Positions 18,474 through 27,412 of a stretch of DNA of 35,932 bases are shown here, in pieces. The notes under the pieces are model-generated. The model made no database searches. It saw only the letters and a program-made list of their open reading frames with translations, and was not told where the DNA came from. The stretch spans positions 1 through 35,932 of the forward strand of contig JAVCCL010000004.1 in NCBI GenBank assembly GCA_030765505.1, read 5' to 3'. The stretch comes from Candidatus Kaelpia imicola. Its GTDB lineage: Bacteria > Omnitrophota > Gorgyraeia > Kaelpiales > Kaelpiaceae. Made by a program: the position numbers and the translations under genes. How positions within the stretch are numbered: the first letter of the stretch is position 1; every line of letters starts with the position of its first letter.

Positions 18474-18871
18474 ATAAAAAGTTTAACAAGCAGGAGCTGG
18501 AAAAGTTTAAAAAGATTTTAATGGACTTAAAAAAGAAAGTATCTTCAGAGATAAGACATCTAACTGAGGATAGCATCTATAAATCCCAGAAAGATGTATC
18601 TGGAGAGATATCAAGTTATACCTATCATATGGCCGACATGGCTACAGACAGCTTTGATAGAGAGTTCTCTTATGCTTTGGCCAACAATGAACAAGAATTA
18701 GTCTATCTTATAAACGAGGCTCTATCCAGGATTGATTCTGGGGAGTACGGTATCTGCGAGCTTTGTGAAAACAGCATAAAGAGAAGCCGTTTAAATGCTA
18801 TTCCATATGCCAAAAACTGTTTAGAATGCCAAACTAAAGAGGAGAAGAGGGTTAGAAGGGAAAAGAGATGA
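18470..18871 (+). CDS. DksA/TraR family C4 zinc-finger protein
   Basis: A 133-aa protein with an N-terminal coiled-coil region and a C-terminal C4 zinc finger (CELC, then CLEC 21 residues on), the layout of DksA/TraR proteins that bind the secondary channel of RNA polymerase. The usual acidic tip residues of true DksA are not obvious to me, so a role with ppGpp is not assured. It sits between ileS and lspA with 4-nt overlaps on both sides, a neighbourhood seen for such proteins in other bacteria. Confidence 0.88.
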   Translation: MNKKFNKQELEKFKKILMDLKKKVSSEIRHLTEDSIYKSQKDVSGEISSYTYHMADMATDSFDREFSYALANNEQELVYLINEALSRIDSGEYGICELCENSIKRSRLNAIPYAKNCLECQTKEEKRVRREKR

Positions 18872-19323
18872 AAAATGGCCCCAAAGGTAAGGGCCTCCAT
18901 CTTTTTCTAATAGCCATTCTGTTGGTAGCAGATCAGGCAGTAAAGACCTATTTGAGTATATTTCCCCAGGGCGAAGTTATCTGCGATCTTCTGCCCGGGT
19001 TTTTTAATATTAAAATCTTGGTAAATCCTGGAATAGCGTTTGGAATCTTAAATAATCTGTCCCAGGTATTTATATGGGTAAATACTTTTATCTTAATCTC
19101 TTTTTTAGTCTATTTCTTATTTGGTTTAAATACCAAAACTCTCTATCTAAGTTTTGCTTTAATTATAGCCGGAGCAGCTTCTAATCTCATAGATAGACTT
19201 ATCTATGGAGGAGTTGTGGACTATTTAAACTTTACTTTTTTTCCTACCTTTAATCTTGCAGATAGCTATATAACTGTAGCAATATGCTTAATGCTGAAAG
19301 ATGCCATATTTAGAAAAGAATAA
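18868..19323 (+). CDS. lspA: Lipoprotein signal peptidase (signal peptidase II)
   Basis: Membrane aspartyl protease that removes signal peptides from prolipoproteins. Four hydrophobic segments are visible over 151 aa. DQAVKTYL, NPGIAFGIL and the two catalytic aspartates in SNLIDRL and NLADSYI all match the family. The start overlaps the DksA-like gene by 4 nt and the 3' end overlaps the pseudouridine synthase by 23 nt. Confidence 0.95.
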   Translation: MKNGPKGKGLHLFLIAILLVADQAVKTYLSIFPQGEVICDLLPGFFNIKILVNPGIAFGILNNLSQVFIWVNTFILISFLVYFLFGLNTKTLYLSFALIIAGAASNLIDRLIYGGVVDYLNFTFFPTFNLADSYITVAICLMLKDAIFRKE

Positions 19324-20287
19324 CCACTCTTTTCAGTACGAAGGTTCTAATATCAGGTTGGATCAGTTTCTCTGTGGTGAGTTTAAAAATATCTCTAGAG
19401 AGAAAATCAAAAAAATAATTTATCAGAAGTCTGTTTTAGTCAATAGTAGTAATGCGGTAAAACCTTCAGATATTATTAAAGAGGGAGACAGAATAAGTAT
19501 TTTAAAAAGGGATTTTAAGGAGAAGAATATAGAGCCTAGGAATATGGATATTTCTGTTATATATGAAGATGAAGATATAGCGGTTATCAATAAACCTGCC
19601 GGTATCATTACTCACCCGCTAAGTGGGACCGATTCTGATACTCTAATTAACGGATTACTCTTTAAGTTCAATAAGCTCTCAAGTATCAATGGGTCCTTAA
19701 AGCCCGGGATTGTACATAGACTTGATAAGGATACTTCTGGTATTATGATTATTGCCAAGAACAATGAGGCTCATAACAATATAGCTGCTCAATTTAAAAA
19801 TAAAGGTATTATTAAAAATTACCTTGCCTTAGTTGAGGGTAGTGTTGAATATGATGAAGGTTTAATCTCGAGGCCTATTGGAAGGTCGAGGATTAAAAGA
19901 ACGATTATGGAGATAGATGATTCTATGGGGAGATCAGCAGAGACCTATTTTAGGGTTATTCAAAGAGTTAGCCTAAAACTCACTATTAAGTCTCAGAAGT
20001 TTTACACTTTTATTGTCCTCTCTCCTAAGACCGGGAGAACGCATCAATTGCGAGTACATATGAAACATTATGGTCATCCTCTTGTTGGAGATTCTAAATA
20101 CGGTAGGGGTTCAGATTTGATCGGCCGTCAGGCTCTGCATGCTTATCATATAAAGTTTTTCCACCCTGTGAAAAATATTCAAATGAGTTTCAAAGCTTTA
20201 TTAGCGGATGATTTTAAAAATTTGCTTTCTAAATTAGGGATAGCAAATTATAATCTTATCTTAGATAATATTATTCAGGAGGTGTGA
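19301..20287 (+). CDS. rluD: RluA-family 23S rRNA pseudouridine synthase
   Basis: Isomerises uridines in large-subunit rRNA. An S4 RNA-binding domain covers about residues 15-75, and the catalytic Asp lies in VHRLDKDTSGIMIIAK. GRTHQLRVHM and HPLVGDSKYG complete the family pattern over 328 aa. The gene position after lspA matches RluD/YlyB-type genes, but which uridines it modifies cannot be told from sequence. The start is inside lspA (23-nt overlap) and its Shine-Dalgarno is weak. Confidence 0.9.
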   Translation: MPYLEKNNHSFQYEGSNIRLDQFLCGEFKNISREKIKKIIYQKSVLVNSSNAVKPSDIIKEGDRISILKRDFKEKNIEPRNMDISVIYEDEDIAVINKPAGIITHPLSGTDSDTLINGLLFKFNKLSSINGSLKPGIVHRLDKDTSGIMIIAKNNEAHNNIAAQFKNKGIIKNYLALVEGSVEYDEGLISRPIGRSRIKRTIMEIDDSMGRSAETYFRVIQRVSLKLTIKSQKFYTFIVLSPKTGRTHQLRVHMKHYGHPLVGDSKYGRGSDLIGRQALHAYHIKFFHPVKNIQMSFKALLADDFKNLLSKLGIANYNLILDNIIQEV

Positions 20288-20288
20288 T

Positions 20289-21029
20289 ATGTTTAAGAAA
20301 ATTCTGGTTTTTATACTTGTCTTCACTATAGTAGCTGGTATCGGTGCAGGTTACTTTTTTCTTTATCAGGAGAAAGAGAGCGAGATAAGGTTGAGAAAAA
20401 ATATGGAGGTTGAGTTGGATTCGACGCTAAAGGATAGAGAGAAGATAAGAGAAGAGCTGGGTAGGATAAAAGATGATTATCAAAAGATAACTCAGGAGCT
20501 TGAGAAAGGAATGGTTAAGAATGAGGAGCTCTTGAATGAAGCAGGTAAGATGGTAACTGATTTAGATGGAGCTAAGTCGGAAATCATTGTATTGTCGCAG
20601 GAGAGAGAGGTGCTTCTCAGGAGGCTTGAGGAACAGGATGCTAAGTTAGAAAAGTACCAGATAAAGTTAAAAGATGAGATTTCAAAATCAGCAGAAAGAG
20701 AGCCTATGACAGAAGATGACAACGTGCAGCTTGAGAATATTACGGTAGACGAAGATTCTCTAGAGGCTGAACCTCTACCGGAGGGTAAGGTTACTCAAAT
20801 AAAAGCAGAGATTATGGCTTTCAATAAAGAGTACGGTTTTATCGTACTAAATAGAGGAACCAAGGACGGCGTGGAGATAGACTCTCTATACGAATTTAAT
20901 ATCAAGGGTCAATTAAAAGGAAGACTTAAGCCGGACAGAGTTTACGAATCTATGTCTGTGTTGGATATCTTAGAGGGTAGAGAGAGTATAACCGAAGGAA
21001 TGAATATAGAGATATTCCCGGAAGAATAA
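20289..21029 (+). CDS. Membrane-anchored coiled-coil protein of unknown function
   Basis: I do not recognise the family. The protein has 246 aa: an N-terminal hydrophobic anchor (about residues 5-25), a long charged heptad-like coiled coil (about 28-135), an acidic linker, and a compact C-terminal domain (about 165-246, KAEIMAFNKEYGFIVLNRG onwards) that looks beta-rich. The layout resembles periplasmic adaptor or cell-envelope scaffolding proteins. AGGAGGTGAT, a strong Shine-Dalgarno, lies directly before the ATG, one of the best in the window, so it is probably well translated. It sits between the pseudouridine synthase and aroA and shortly ahead of the cell-shape operon. Confidence 0.85.
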   Translation: MFKKILVFILVFTIVAGIGAGYFFLYQEKESEIRLRKNMEVELDSTLKDREKIREELGRIKDDYQKITQELEKGMVKNEELLNEAGKMVTDLDGAKSEIIVLSQEREVLLRRLEEQDAKLEKYQIKLKDEISKSAEREPMTEDDNVQLENITVDEDSLEAEPLPEGKVTQIKAEIMAFNKEYGFIVLNRGTKDGVEIDSLYEFNIKGQLKGRLKPDRVYESMSVLDILEGRESITEGMNIEIFPEE

Positions 21030-21046
21030 TCTTTTTATAGTCCGAT

Positions 21047-22363
21047 ATGAAAATTAAGAAGAAAAGAGAGTCTATTTCTTTTGATTCAGTGCTTACTCCT
21101 CCGCCAGACAAGTCGATATCACATCGAGGTATATTCTTTTCTGCTCTATCCAATAATAGAGTAAAGATAAGTAATTTTTTGTTTTCTCAGGACTTGCTTA
21201 GCACGATAGCTGTTTTTCGCAGTTTGGGTTTGGATATATCTGTTAAGAAGAAGGAGATTAGCATATCAGGGGTTGGACTCGAAGGATTAAAAAAGCCCGA
21301 TCAGGATCTTTATCTTGGTAACTCCGGGACTACTGCAAGGCTTATTTTGGGACTTCTGAGTGCTCAGGATTTCAACGCAACGATCGGAGGCGATGAATCA
21401 TTATCTCTGCGTCCGATGAAACGGGTTACAGAACCTCTCTCTATGATGGGAGCTAGCTTTAGAGGTAATGATGGTGCCAATTTTCTTCCAATAGAAGTCA
21501 TAGGTTCAAAACTAAAAGGTATAGATTATATTATGCCTATCTCTAGTGCTCAGGTTAAATCGGCTATCCTGATAGCGGGTCTATATGCGGAATCTTCGAC
21601 CATAATTCACCAGAAGTATAAATCCCGAGACCATACAGAGAGGATGCTTCTATCTTTTGGCGCAAACATATCGTCTAATGATTTAGAGGTAAAGATAGAG
21701 AAAACGGATAGTCTCAATGTGCTTGACTTCTCTGTTCCAGCCGACATATCTTCTGCGGCATTTTTTATTACGCTTGCGCTATTAAGTCCTGATTCAAAAT
21801 TGCTGCTTAAGAACGTGGGAGTAAATCCTACTCGCTGTGGTTTTATAGATGTCTTGAAGAGGATGGGGGCTAATATAGATATTGATCTTACTCTCGGAGA
21901 GAGAGAGTCTGCTATAGCTGAGCCTTCTGCCGATATAAGTGTATCAACCTCCAGGTTAAAAGGGGTTTATGTATCTAAAGAAGAGATTCCATCTCTTATA
22001 GATGAGCTGCCTCTTCTCTTTCTTGTTGCTTCTCTTGCAGAAGGGGATAGCTATATAGAGAGTGTTTCGGAGTTGAGGGTAAAAGAGACGGATCGAATAA
22101 ACTCTATAGTAACAAATTTAACAAAGATGGGGGCTAGGATAAAGGTTCTAGGCGAGGATGTTTTGATAAAGGGAGTGGAAGGTCTTAATAAGGCTGGCTT
22201 ATTGAGCTTCTCTGATCATAGAACTGCCATGGTCAATGTTATAGCTGCCATTTTAGCCGAAGGAGAGTCTATTATAGATTGTCTGGACTCCATAGCTATA
22301 TCCTATCCTGGTTTTATTAAAGACTTAAACAGTATCTTAGATAATTGTATTGAAATTGTGTAG
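21047..22363 (+). CDS. aroA: 3-phosphoshikimate 1-carboxyvinyltransferase (EPSP synthase)
   Basis: Transfers the enolpyruvyl group of PEP to shikimate 3-phosphate, the sixth shikimate step. DKSISHRG, GNSGTTARL, RPMKRVTEPL, SAQVKSAILIAGL, ELRVKETDRI and SDHRTAMVNV motifs are all intact over 438 aa. The N-terminus TPPPDKS replaces the more usual PGDKS, a minor variation. It lies 16 kb from the other aromatic genes but on the same strand. It ends with TAG, and a promoter for mreB follows in the 58-nt gap. Confidence 0.94.
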   Translation: MKIKKKRESISFDSVLTPPPDKSISHRGIFFSALSNNRVKISNFLFSQDLLSTIAVFRSLGLDISVKKKEISISGVGLEGLKKPDQDLYLGNSGTTARLILGLLSAQDFNATIGGDESLSLRPMKRVTEPLSMMGASFRGNDGANFLPIEVIGSKLKGIDYIMPISSAQVKSAILIAGLYAESSTIIHQKYKSRDHTERMLLSFGANISSNDLEVKIEKTDSLNVLDFSVPADISSAAFFITLALLSPDSKLLLKNVGVNPTRCGFIDVLKRMGANIDIDLTLGERESAIAEPSADISVSTSRLKGVYVSKEEIPSLIDELPLLFLVASLAEGDSYIESVSELRVKETDRINSIVTNLTKMGARIKVLGEDVLIKGVEGLNKAGLLSFSDHRTAMVNVIAAILAEGESIIDCLDSIAISYPGFIKDLNSILDNCIEIV

Positions 22364-22379
22364 ATATATTATTTGCAGT

Positions 22380-22408
22380 TTGACTTAAATAGAGCAAATT
22401 GATAAAAT
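22380..22408 (+). promoter_or_regulatory. Sigma-70-type promoter for the mreB operon
   Basis: TTGACT (22380-22385), a 17-bp spacer and TAAAAT (22403-22408), with TGA just before the -10 making it an extended -10. The expected start near 22415 is only about seven bases ahead of the mreB ATG at 22422, so the transcript would be almost leaderless. This is the clearest promoter inside the 30-kb gene run. Confidence 0.65.
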
Positions 22409-22421
22409 ATATCAGTTTATT

Positions 22422-23504
22422 ATGGCAAAGATGGACTTATTAAAAATGTGGAAAAATCTAAGCTCTCTTTATGAGGGTATAGCCTCGTCTCTCTCTTCTG
22501 ATATCGGTATAGATTTAGGTACCGCGACTACTCTTGTCTATGTTAAAGGTGAAGGAATTATTTTATGTGAGCCTTCAGTTGTTGCAATAGAGAGGAGTCA
22601 GAATCGTGTTTTAGCCGTTGGAGAAGAAGCCAAAAGAATGCTTGGCAAGACGCCTGGTAATATAGTTGCTATTAGACCTCTTCAAGATGGCGTGATAACT
22701 GATTTTGAAGTGGCTGAACAGATGTTGAGATATTTTATAACCAAGGTAAACAAGAAAAAGTTTTTACTAAAACCCCGCGTTGTAATAGCTATACCGTCTG
22801 GAATTACCGAAGTCGAAAAGAGAGCTGTCAAGGATTCAGCTCTTCATGCAGGTGCCAGAGATGTCTACCTCATAGAGGAGCCCGTTGCTGCTGCAATAGG
22901 GGTAGGGTTACCGATATATGAACCTGTAGGTAATATGGTGATAGATGTAGGTGGAGGTACTACCGAGATAGCGGTGATATCTTTAGCCGGACTGGTGCTG
23001 TCAAAGAGTATTAGAATAGGCGGGGATGAGATGGACGAAGCTATAACCCAGCATATGAAAAAGACTTACAACCTTATAATTGGAGAGAGGACAGCCGAAG
23101 ACATTAAAATAAAGATCGGTTCCGCCTATCCTTTAGAAGAAGAGTTGACAATGGAGGTTAAGGGCCGTGATATAGTCACGGGTCTTCCTAAGGCGGTACC
23201 TATAACTTCCGAAGAGGTAAGAGAGGCTATGGCTGAGCCTATTACTCAGATACTGGAGGTAACCAGATTTACCCTTGAGAGGACTCCCCCCGAGCTCTCT
23301 GCGGATTTAATAGAGATTGGAATTGTTTTAGCCGGAGGAGGTGCACTTCTTAGAGGTTTGGATCTTTTGATAACTGAGGAGACTGGCCTTCCTGTTCATG
23401 TCGCAGATGATCCTTTAACCGCCGTTGCGCTGGGTACTGGCAAGGTATTGAGTGAATTAAAATATTTAAAAAGAGTTACAGTCCAGCCCAAATTAGAATC
23501 TTAG
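22422..23504 (+). CDS. mreB: Rod shape-determining protein MreB
   Basis: Bacterial actin homologue that forms membrane-bound filaments and steers lateral wall synthesis. [20 protein letters not shown] (phosphate 1) and the downstream [18 protein letters not shown] (phosphate 2) motifs are intact, as is the [13 protein letters not shown] adenosine motif, over 360 aa. An N-terminal extension of about 25 residues before the actin fold is probably amphipathic and membrane-seeking ([12 protein letters not shown]). The ATGs at 22431 and 22446 are alternative starts; none has a good Shine-Dalgarno. It heads the mreBCD-mrdA-rodA cluster. Confidence 0.96.
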   Translation: MAKMDLLKMWKNLSSLYEGIASSLSSDIGIDLGTATTLVYVKGEGIILCEPSVVAIERSQNRVLAVGEEAKRMLGKTPGNIVAIRPLQDGVITDFEVAEQMLRYFITKVNKKKFLLKPRVVIAIPSGITEVEKRAVKDSALHAGARDVYLIEEPVAAAIGVGLPIYEPVGNMVIDVGGGTTEIAVISLAGLVLSKSIRIGGDEMDEAITQHMKKTYNLIIGERTAEDIKIKIGSAYPLEEELTMEVKGRDIVTGLPKAVPITSEEVREAMAEPITQILEVTRFTLERTPPELSADLIEIGIVLAGGGALLRGLDLLITEETGLPVHVADDPLTAVALGTGKVLSELKYLKRVTVQPKLES

Positions 23505-23527
23505 AAAGCTTTTGCTCTGAACAATAG

Positions 23528-24256
23528 ATGAAAAGAGGCCTGATTACAGTCTCCCTATTTATAACCCTTTTTTTCTTAAAAGGCTTTTTACAAAACACTC
23601 TGTTCCAATTATCATCAAATACTTTAAGATTACCTTTTTTTGGCATCTTGCATGAAAAAGATAGCACTTCTCAAGAAGATATAGCTCAAATATTGAGAGA
23701 GAATCAAAGTCAGGCCTGTAGAATAGAGGATTTAGAAAATGAAAATAAAAATCTTAAAAATTGCTTAGAGTTGAAAAAGAGTTTAAAAAAACCTATTGCG
23801 GCTAATATTAACTCTATAATTGAAGAAGAGTTAAGAGCTAAATTTTTAATAGACAGAGGAAGCAGAAGCGGTATGAAGAAGAATAGCGCAGCAATTACTC
23901 CTGCTGGCTTTGTAGGAATAGTTGATGATGTGGGTGTAAACTATGCCTTTGTGCTGCCTTATTTCGATCCCAGCTTTAGTATCTCTGCTCGTATATCCTC
24001 TACCAGGGAGATTGTATTGTTGGCAGGTAGAGGTAGGGGGTGCAATTTAAAGTTGCTTTACATAAATATTGATAGCGATGTTAAGATAGGTGATACAGTA
24101 GTAACTTCGGGAAAGGGTTTGTTGCCCAGGGGAATAGCTGTTGGAAGAGTAGTCAATATCTATATGCATGCTTCTCAGATGTATAAAGTTGCTGATGTTG
24201 AACCATTTGTTGATATCTCTAAAGTCGAAGATGTTTTAATAATAGTACAGGAATAA
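23528..24256 (+). CDS. mreC: Rod shape-determining protein MreC
   Basis: Periplasmic elongasome protein that activates PBP2. It has an N-terminal membrane anchor (about residues 5-24), a coiled-coil stretch (about 50-85), and the two-barrel MreC domain with RAKFLIDRGSRSGMKKNSA, TPAGFVGIVDDVG and GDTVVTSGKGLLPRGI motifs. At 242 aa it is a compact member. It sits 23 nt after mreB and shares a TAATG junction with mreD. Confidence 0.93.
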   Translation: MKRGLITVSLFITLFFLKGFLQNTLFQLSSNTLRLPFFGILHEKDSTSQEDIAQILRENQSQACRIEDLENENKNLKNCLELKKSLKKPIAANINSIIEEELRAKFLIDRGSRSGMKKNSAAITPAGFVGIVDDVGVNYAFVLPYFDPSFSISARISSTREIVLLAGRGRGCNLKLLYINIDSDVKIGDTVVTSGKGLLPRGIAVGRVVNIYMHASQMYKVADVEPFVDISKVEDVLIIVQE

Positions 24257-24696
24257 TGCTATACGCTATCTCTTTGGTTATTGCGGGAGTTTTAAAAATA
24301 TTTAGCGGAGTAGATCTGATATCTTTTATCTTTTTATATTCTCTGCTTTTTAATGATGAATTTAGTTATAATAACTTTTTGGTATCTGCTTTGGCTGCTG
24401 AGATGTTTAGCTTTTCATTTCCGGGACTCTATTCTCTCTCTTATTTCCTGCTCTATCTTGTAAAGAGATGGCAGTTAAAGATGTTCCACGGCAATAGAGT
24501 ATTCAATTTTTTATTCCTGCTTCTAGGATTTATTTCTATAAGAACTCTCTGTAATCTTTCGCTCTTAATAGGGTACAGCGCTAGCATGAAAGCCTATCTT
24601 TCGAGCTTAGCATCCAATCTGATTTTAATAATAATACTATACTTTTTACAGAATTACGTAGAAAAATGTTTTCCAAGATATACAAAACATCCTTAG
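24256..24696 (+). CDS. mreD: MreD-like integral membrane protein
   Basis: A 146-aa, highly hydrophobic protein with about four or five transmembrane segments, positioned between mreC and mrdA as MreD always is. Sequence conservation in MreD is low, so the call rests mainly on topology and place in the operon. It joins mreC by a one-base overlap, overlaps mrdA by 31 nt and ends with TAG. Confidence 0.82.
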   Translation: MLYAISLVIAGVLKIFSGVDLISFIFLYSLLFNDEFSYNNFLVSALAAEMFSFSFPGLYSLSYFLLYLVKRWQLKMFHGNRVFNFLFLLLGFISIRTLCNLSLLIGYSASMKAYLSSLASNLILIIILYFLQNYVEKCFPRYTKHP

Positions 24697-26378
24697 CTAT
24701 ATCTCTGGTACTGATTATCTTAAGAGTCTTCTATTTTCAAGTTATTAAAGGTGATTATTACCGGGAGATGAGTCTCAATAATTATCTTAGAGTTTTACCA
24801 CTAGGCGGTTATAGAGGTAATATTTTAGACCGTTATGGTAGAGAGCTTGCTGGGAATCGTTTAAGTTTTTCAATACAGGTGCTTCCCGATAGGATCAAAA
24901 ATAGGAACGAGATCTTTGAAATCATAAACAGAGAGTTTGATATTGATATAGAAGATTTAAAAAATATTTATAAGCTTAAATTTAAAGCTCCCTTTGCTCC
25001 TTTAACACTAGTCTCTGATGTTGATTTTGAAAAGGCTCTCTTTTTGAAAGAAAAATACAGGAATATCTCAGGGTTGCTTGTATCTGAAAATATCAAAAGA
25101 TATTACCCTAACAGTACTGTTGCTTCTCATCTATTAGGTTATCTTGGTGAGATCTCCGAAGACGAACTGAAAGAACTAAAATCCTACGGGTATAGATTCA
25201 GTTCTTATATTGGTAAGAGCGGAGTAGAGAAAGAATTCGAGCCTTACTTAAAAGGCAGCGATGGTGGAATGTTGGTTAAGGTTGATAATCAGGGCAGAAT
25301 CGTAGAGGTTTTAAGTCGCGAAGAGCCAAAGAGAGGGTTAGATATATATCTGACTATTGATTTGGATTTACAACAGAGGGCTGAAGAGTTGCTCTCTCCT
25401 TATACGGGGTGTTTTCTTGCTATGGATGTTGACTCAGGCGAGGTTATAACCGCGGTCAGTTCGCCTAATTTTGATCCCAATCTATTTATATCGTCGGATA
25501 ATTATAAAATCTCACAACTATTGAGTTCTAAAGAGAGACCTCTTTTGAATCGTGCTATACAGGGAGAATATCCTCTAGGTTCGGTATTTAAATTACTTAT
25601 TGCTGTTGCAGCTCTTGAGGATGATGTTATTAATCCAGAAGATAGGTTTTTCTGTCCGGGACACTTTAATTATGGAGGGCGGAGCTATAAATGCTGGAAG
25701 AGCAGCGGGCATGATTGGCAGGATTTACGTCAAGCCATAGCACATTCCTGCAATATATATTTTTATAACACAGGACTAAAGACAGGCATTAATTCTATTG
25801 CTTACCATGCGGGTCTTTTTGGTTTTGGGCAAAAGACAGGAGTCGATTTACCTTATGAGAAAGATGGGTTCTTACCGTCTCCGGATTGGAAAGCTAAAAA
25901 GGTGAAAGAGCGTTGGTACCCTGGGGATACGATCAACGTCTCTATAGGCCAGGGTTATCTCCTGGTGAGTCCTATGCAGGTCCTGCGATTTATAGCAGCA
26001 TTGGCTAATGAGGGAACTCTTTTAAAACCTAAGGTTTGCAACTCTATAAGCGGTGAGCTGGCTTATAAAAGAGAGGCTGAGAACCTTCTCTTCTCTGTCA
26101 AAAATATCAAATTTATAAAAAGAGCTATGAGAGATACGGTAAATAGCCCTACCGGTACAGGGCAGATTGCAAAGGTGGCTCCTGCTATTGCTGGCAAGAC
26201 AGGTACTGCTCAGGCAACATCGGGAAAACCGCATGCCTGGTTTGCAGGCTTTGCCCCTTATGATTCTCCCAGGATTGCTTTTTTAGCTTTTATTGAGCAT
26301 GGAGGCGGCGGAGGGTATGCAACTGCAAGGATAGCAAAGGAGTTTCTAAAGTATTATTACAAAAAGAGTGGGTTATGA
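24666..26378 (+). CDS. mrdA: Penicillin-binding protein 2 (elongasome transpeptidase)
   Basis: Class B PBP that cross-links lateral-wall peptidoglycan together with RodA. A signal anchor lies at about residues 9-26, a pedestal/dimerisation domain with RGNILDRYGRELA follows, and the transpeptidase domain carries SVFK (Ser306, Lys309), SCN (361-363) and KTGTAQ (511-513). At 570 aa the length is normal. It starts 31 nt inside mreD and overlaps rodA by 4 nt. Confidence 0.96.
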   Translation: MFSKIYKTSLAISLVLIILRVFYFQVIKGDYYREMSLNNYLRVLPLGGYRGNILDRYGRELAGNRLSFSIQVLPDRIKNRNEIFEIINREFDIDIEDLKNIYKLKFKAPFAPLTLVSDVDFEKALFLKEKYRNISGLLVSENIKRYYPNSTVASHLLGYLGEISEDELKELKSYGYRFSSYIGKSGVEKEFEPYLKGSDGGMLVKVDNQGRIVEVLSREEPKRGLDIYLTIDLDLQQRAEELLSPYTGCFLAMDVDSGEVITAVSSPNFDPNLFISSDNYKISQLLSSKERPLLNRAIQGEYPLGSVFKLLIAVAALEDDVINPEDRFFCPGHFNYGGRSYKCWKSSGHDWQDLRQAIAHSCNIYFYNTGLKTGINSIAYHAGLFGFGQKTGVDLPYEKDGFLPSPDWKAKKVKERWYPGDTINVSIGQGYLLVSPMQVLRFIAALANEGTLLKPKVCNSISGELAYKREAENLLFSVKNIKFIKRAMRDTVNSPTGTGQIAKVAPAIAGKTGTAQATSGKPHAWFAGFAPYDSPRIAFLAFIEHGGGGGYATARIAKEFLKYYYKKSGL

Positions 26379-27412
26379 ATAAAAGATTGGATATTTTGAT
26401 TTTATATGTTCTGTTAATATTTTTGATTGGGATCATGAATCTCTATAGTGCAAGTTATAATTTCTCAGGGAACTATATTATGCGGCAGGTTATATGGTTT
26501 TTAATATCTCTATTAGTGGCTTCCGGGGTATCTTTTATAGGCATTAGGCGGATTTTGAGCTTGGGATTGGTGTTCTATATCACTTCGCTTTTGCTTTTGA
26601 TTATAGTTTTGATATTACCTGCCGAAGGTGCTCATAGATGGATTAAATTCGGTTTTTTAAATATTCAGCCTTCACAGATTATGAAGTTTACACTTCCGGT
26701 ATTTCTTGTATCTGTGTTCTATTATAGTAATTTTGAGACTCTCTCTTCATTTATTATGCCGCTCTTTTTCACTCTTTTTGGGGCGATATTGATTGCTAAA
26801 GAACCGGATTTAGGCGGTTCATTAATGCTCTTTCCTTCAGTAGTTACTTTTTTTATACTTAAGAAAGCAAAATTTAGAAAAGCTTTACCTTGGATTATTG
26901 CTGCGCTAATGACAGTGCCTATTCTTTATTTGAATTTTAAGCCTTATCAGAAAAATAGAATTTTAACATTTATGAATCCTCAGCTTGATCCTTTAGGGGC
27001 AGGTTATACCTTAATACAGTCTAAGATAGCGGTAGGATCTGGAAATATTCTCGGCAAGGGGTGGTTGAATGGAGCTCAGGGGCAGTTGAGGTTTCTTCCG
27101 GAGTCTCACACGGATTTTGTATTCCCTGTCTTTGCTGAAGAGTGGGGTTTTATAGGTGTCATTGCGCTCTTAGGGCTATATTTACTTATGCTTAGGAGGA
27201 TGCATAGTATTGCCTCTAGGAAAAAAGATGGAGCTTCGGGTATACTGCTCAATCTCTTTCTTGTCACTATATCAGTTCAGATAATAGTAAATATAGGCAT
27301 GACTATAGGTATCTTTCCTATCGTAGGGTTGCCGCTTCCTTTTTTCAGTTATGGCGGGTCGGATTTAATTGTTACCGTTGTCATGATAGCACTATTTTTA
27401 AGAGATGAATAA
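26375..27412 (+). CDS. rodA: Rod shape-determining protein RodA (SEDS glycosyltransferase)
   Basis: Polytopic SEDS-family peptidoglycan polymerase that works with PBP2. The 345-aa protein has about ten hydrophobic segments. GAHRWIKFGFLNIQPSQIMK, the HTDFVFPVFAEEWGFIG motif and the C-terminal GLPLPFFSYGGSDL signature identify it. It overlaps mrdA by 4 nt (ATGA) and the radical SAM gene by 8 nt. Confidence 0.96.
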   Translation: MNKRLDILILYVLLIFLIGIMNLYSASYNFSGNYIMRQVIWFLISLLVASGVSFIGIRRILSLGLVFYITSLLLLIIVLILPAEGAHRWIKFGFLNIQPSQIMKFTLPVFLVSVFYYSNFETLSSFIMPLFFTLFGAILIAKEPDLGGSLMLFPSVVTFFILKKAKFRKALPWIIAALMTVPILYLNFKPYQKNRILTFMNPQLDPLGAGYTLIQSKIAVGSGNILGKGWLNGAQGQLRFLPESHTDFVFPVFAEEWGFIGVIALLGLYLLMLRRMHSIASRKKDGASGILLNLFLVTISVQIIVNIGMTIGIFPIVGLPLPFFSYGGSDLIVTVVMIALFLRDE

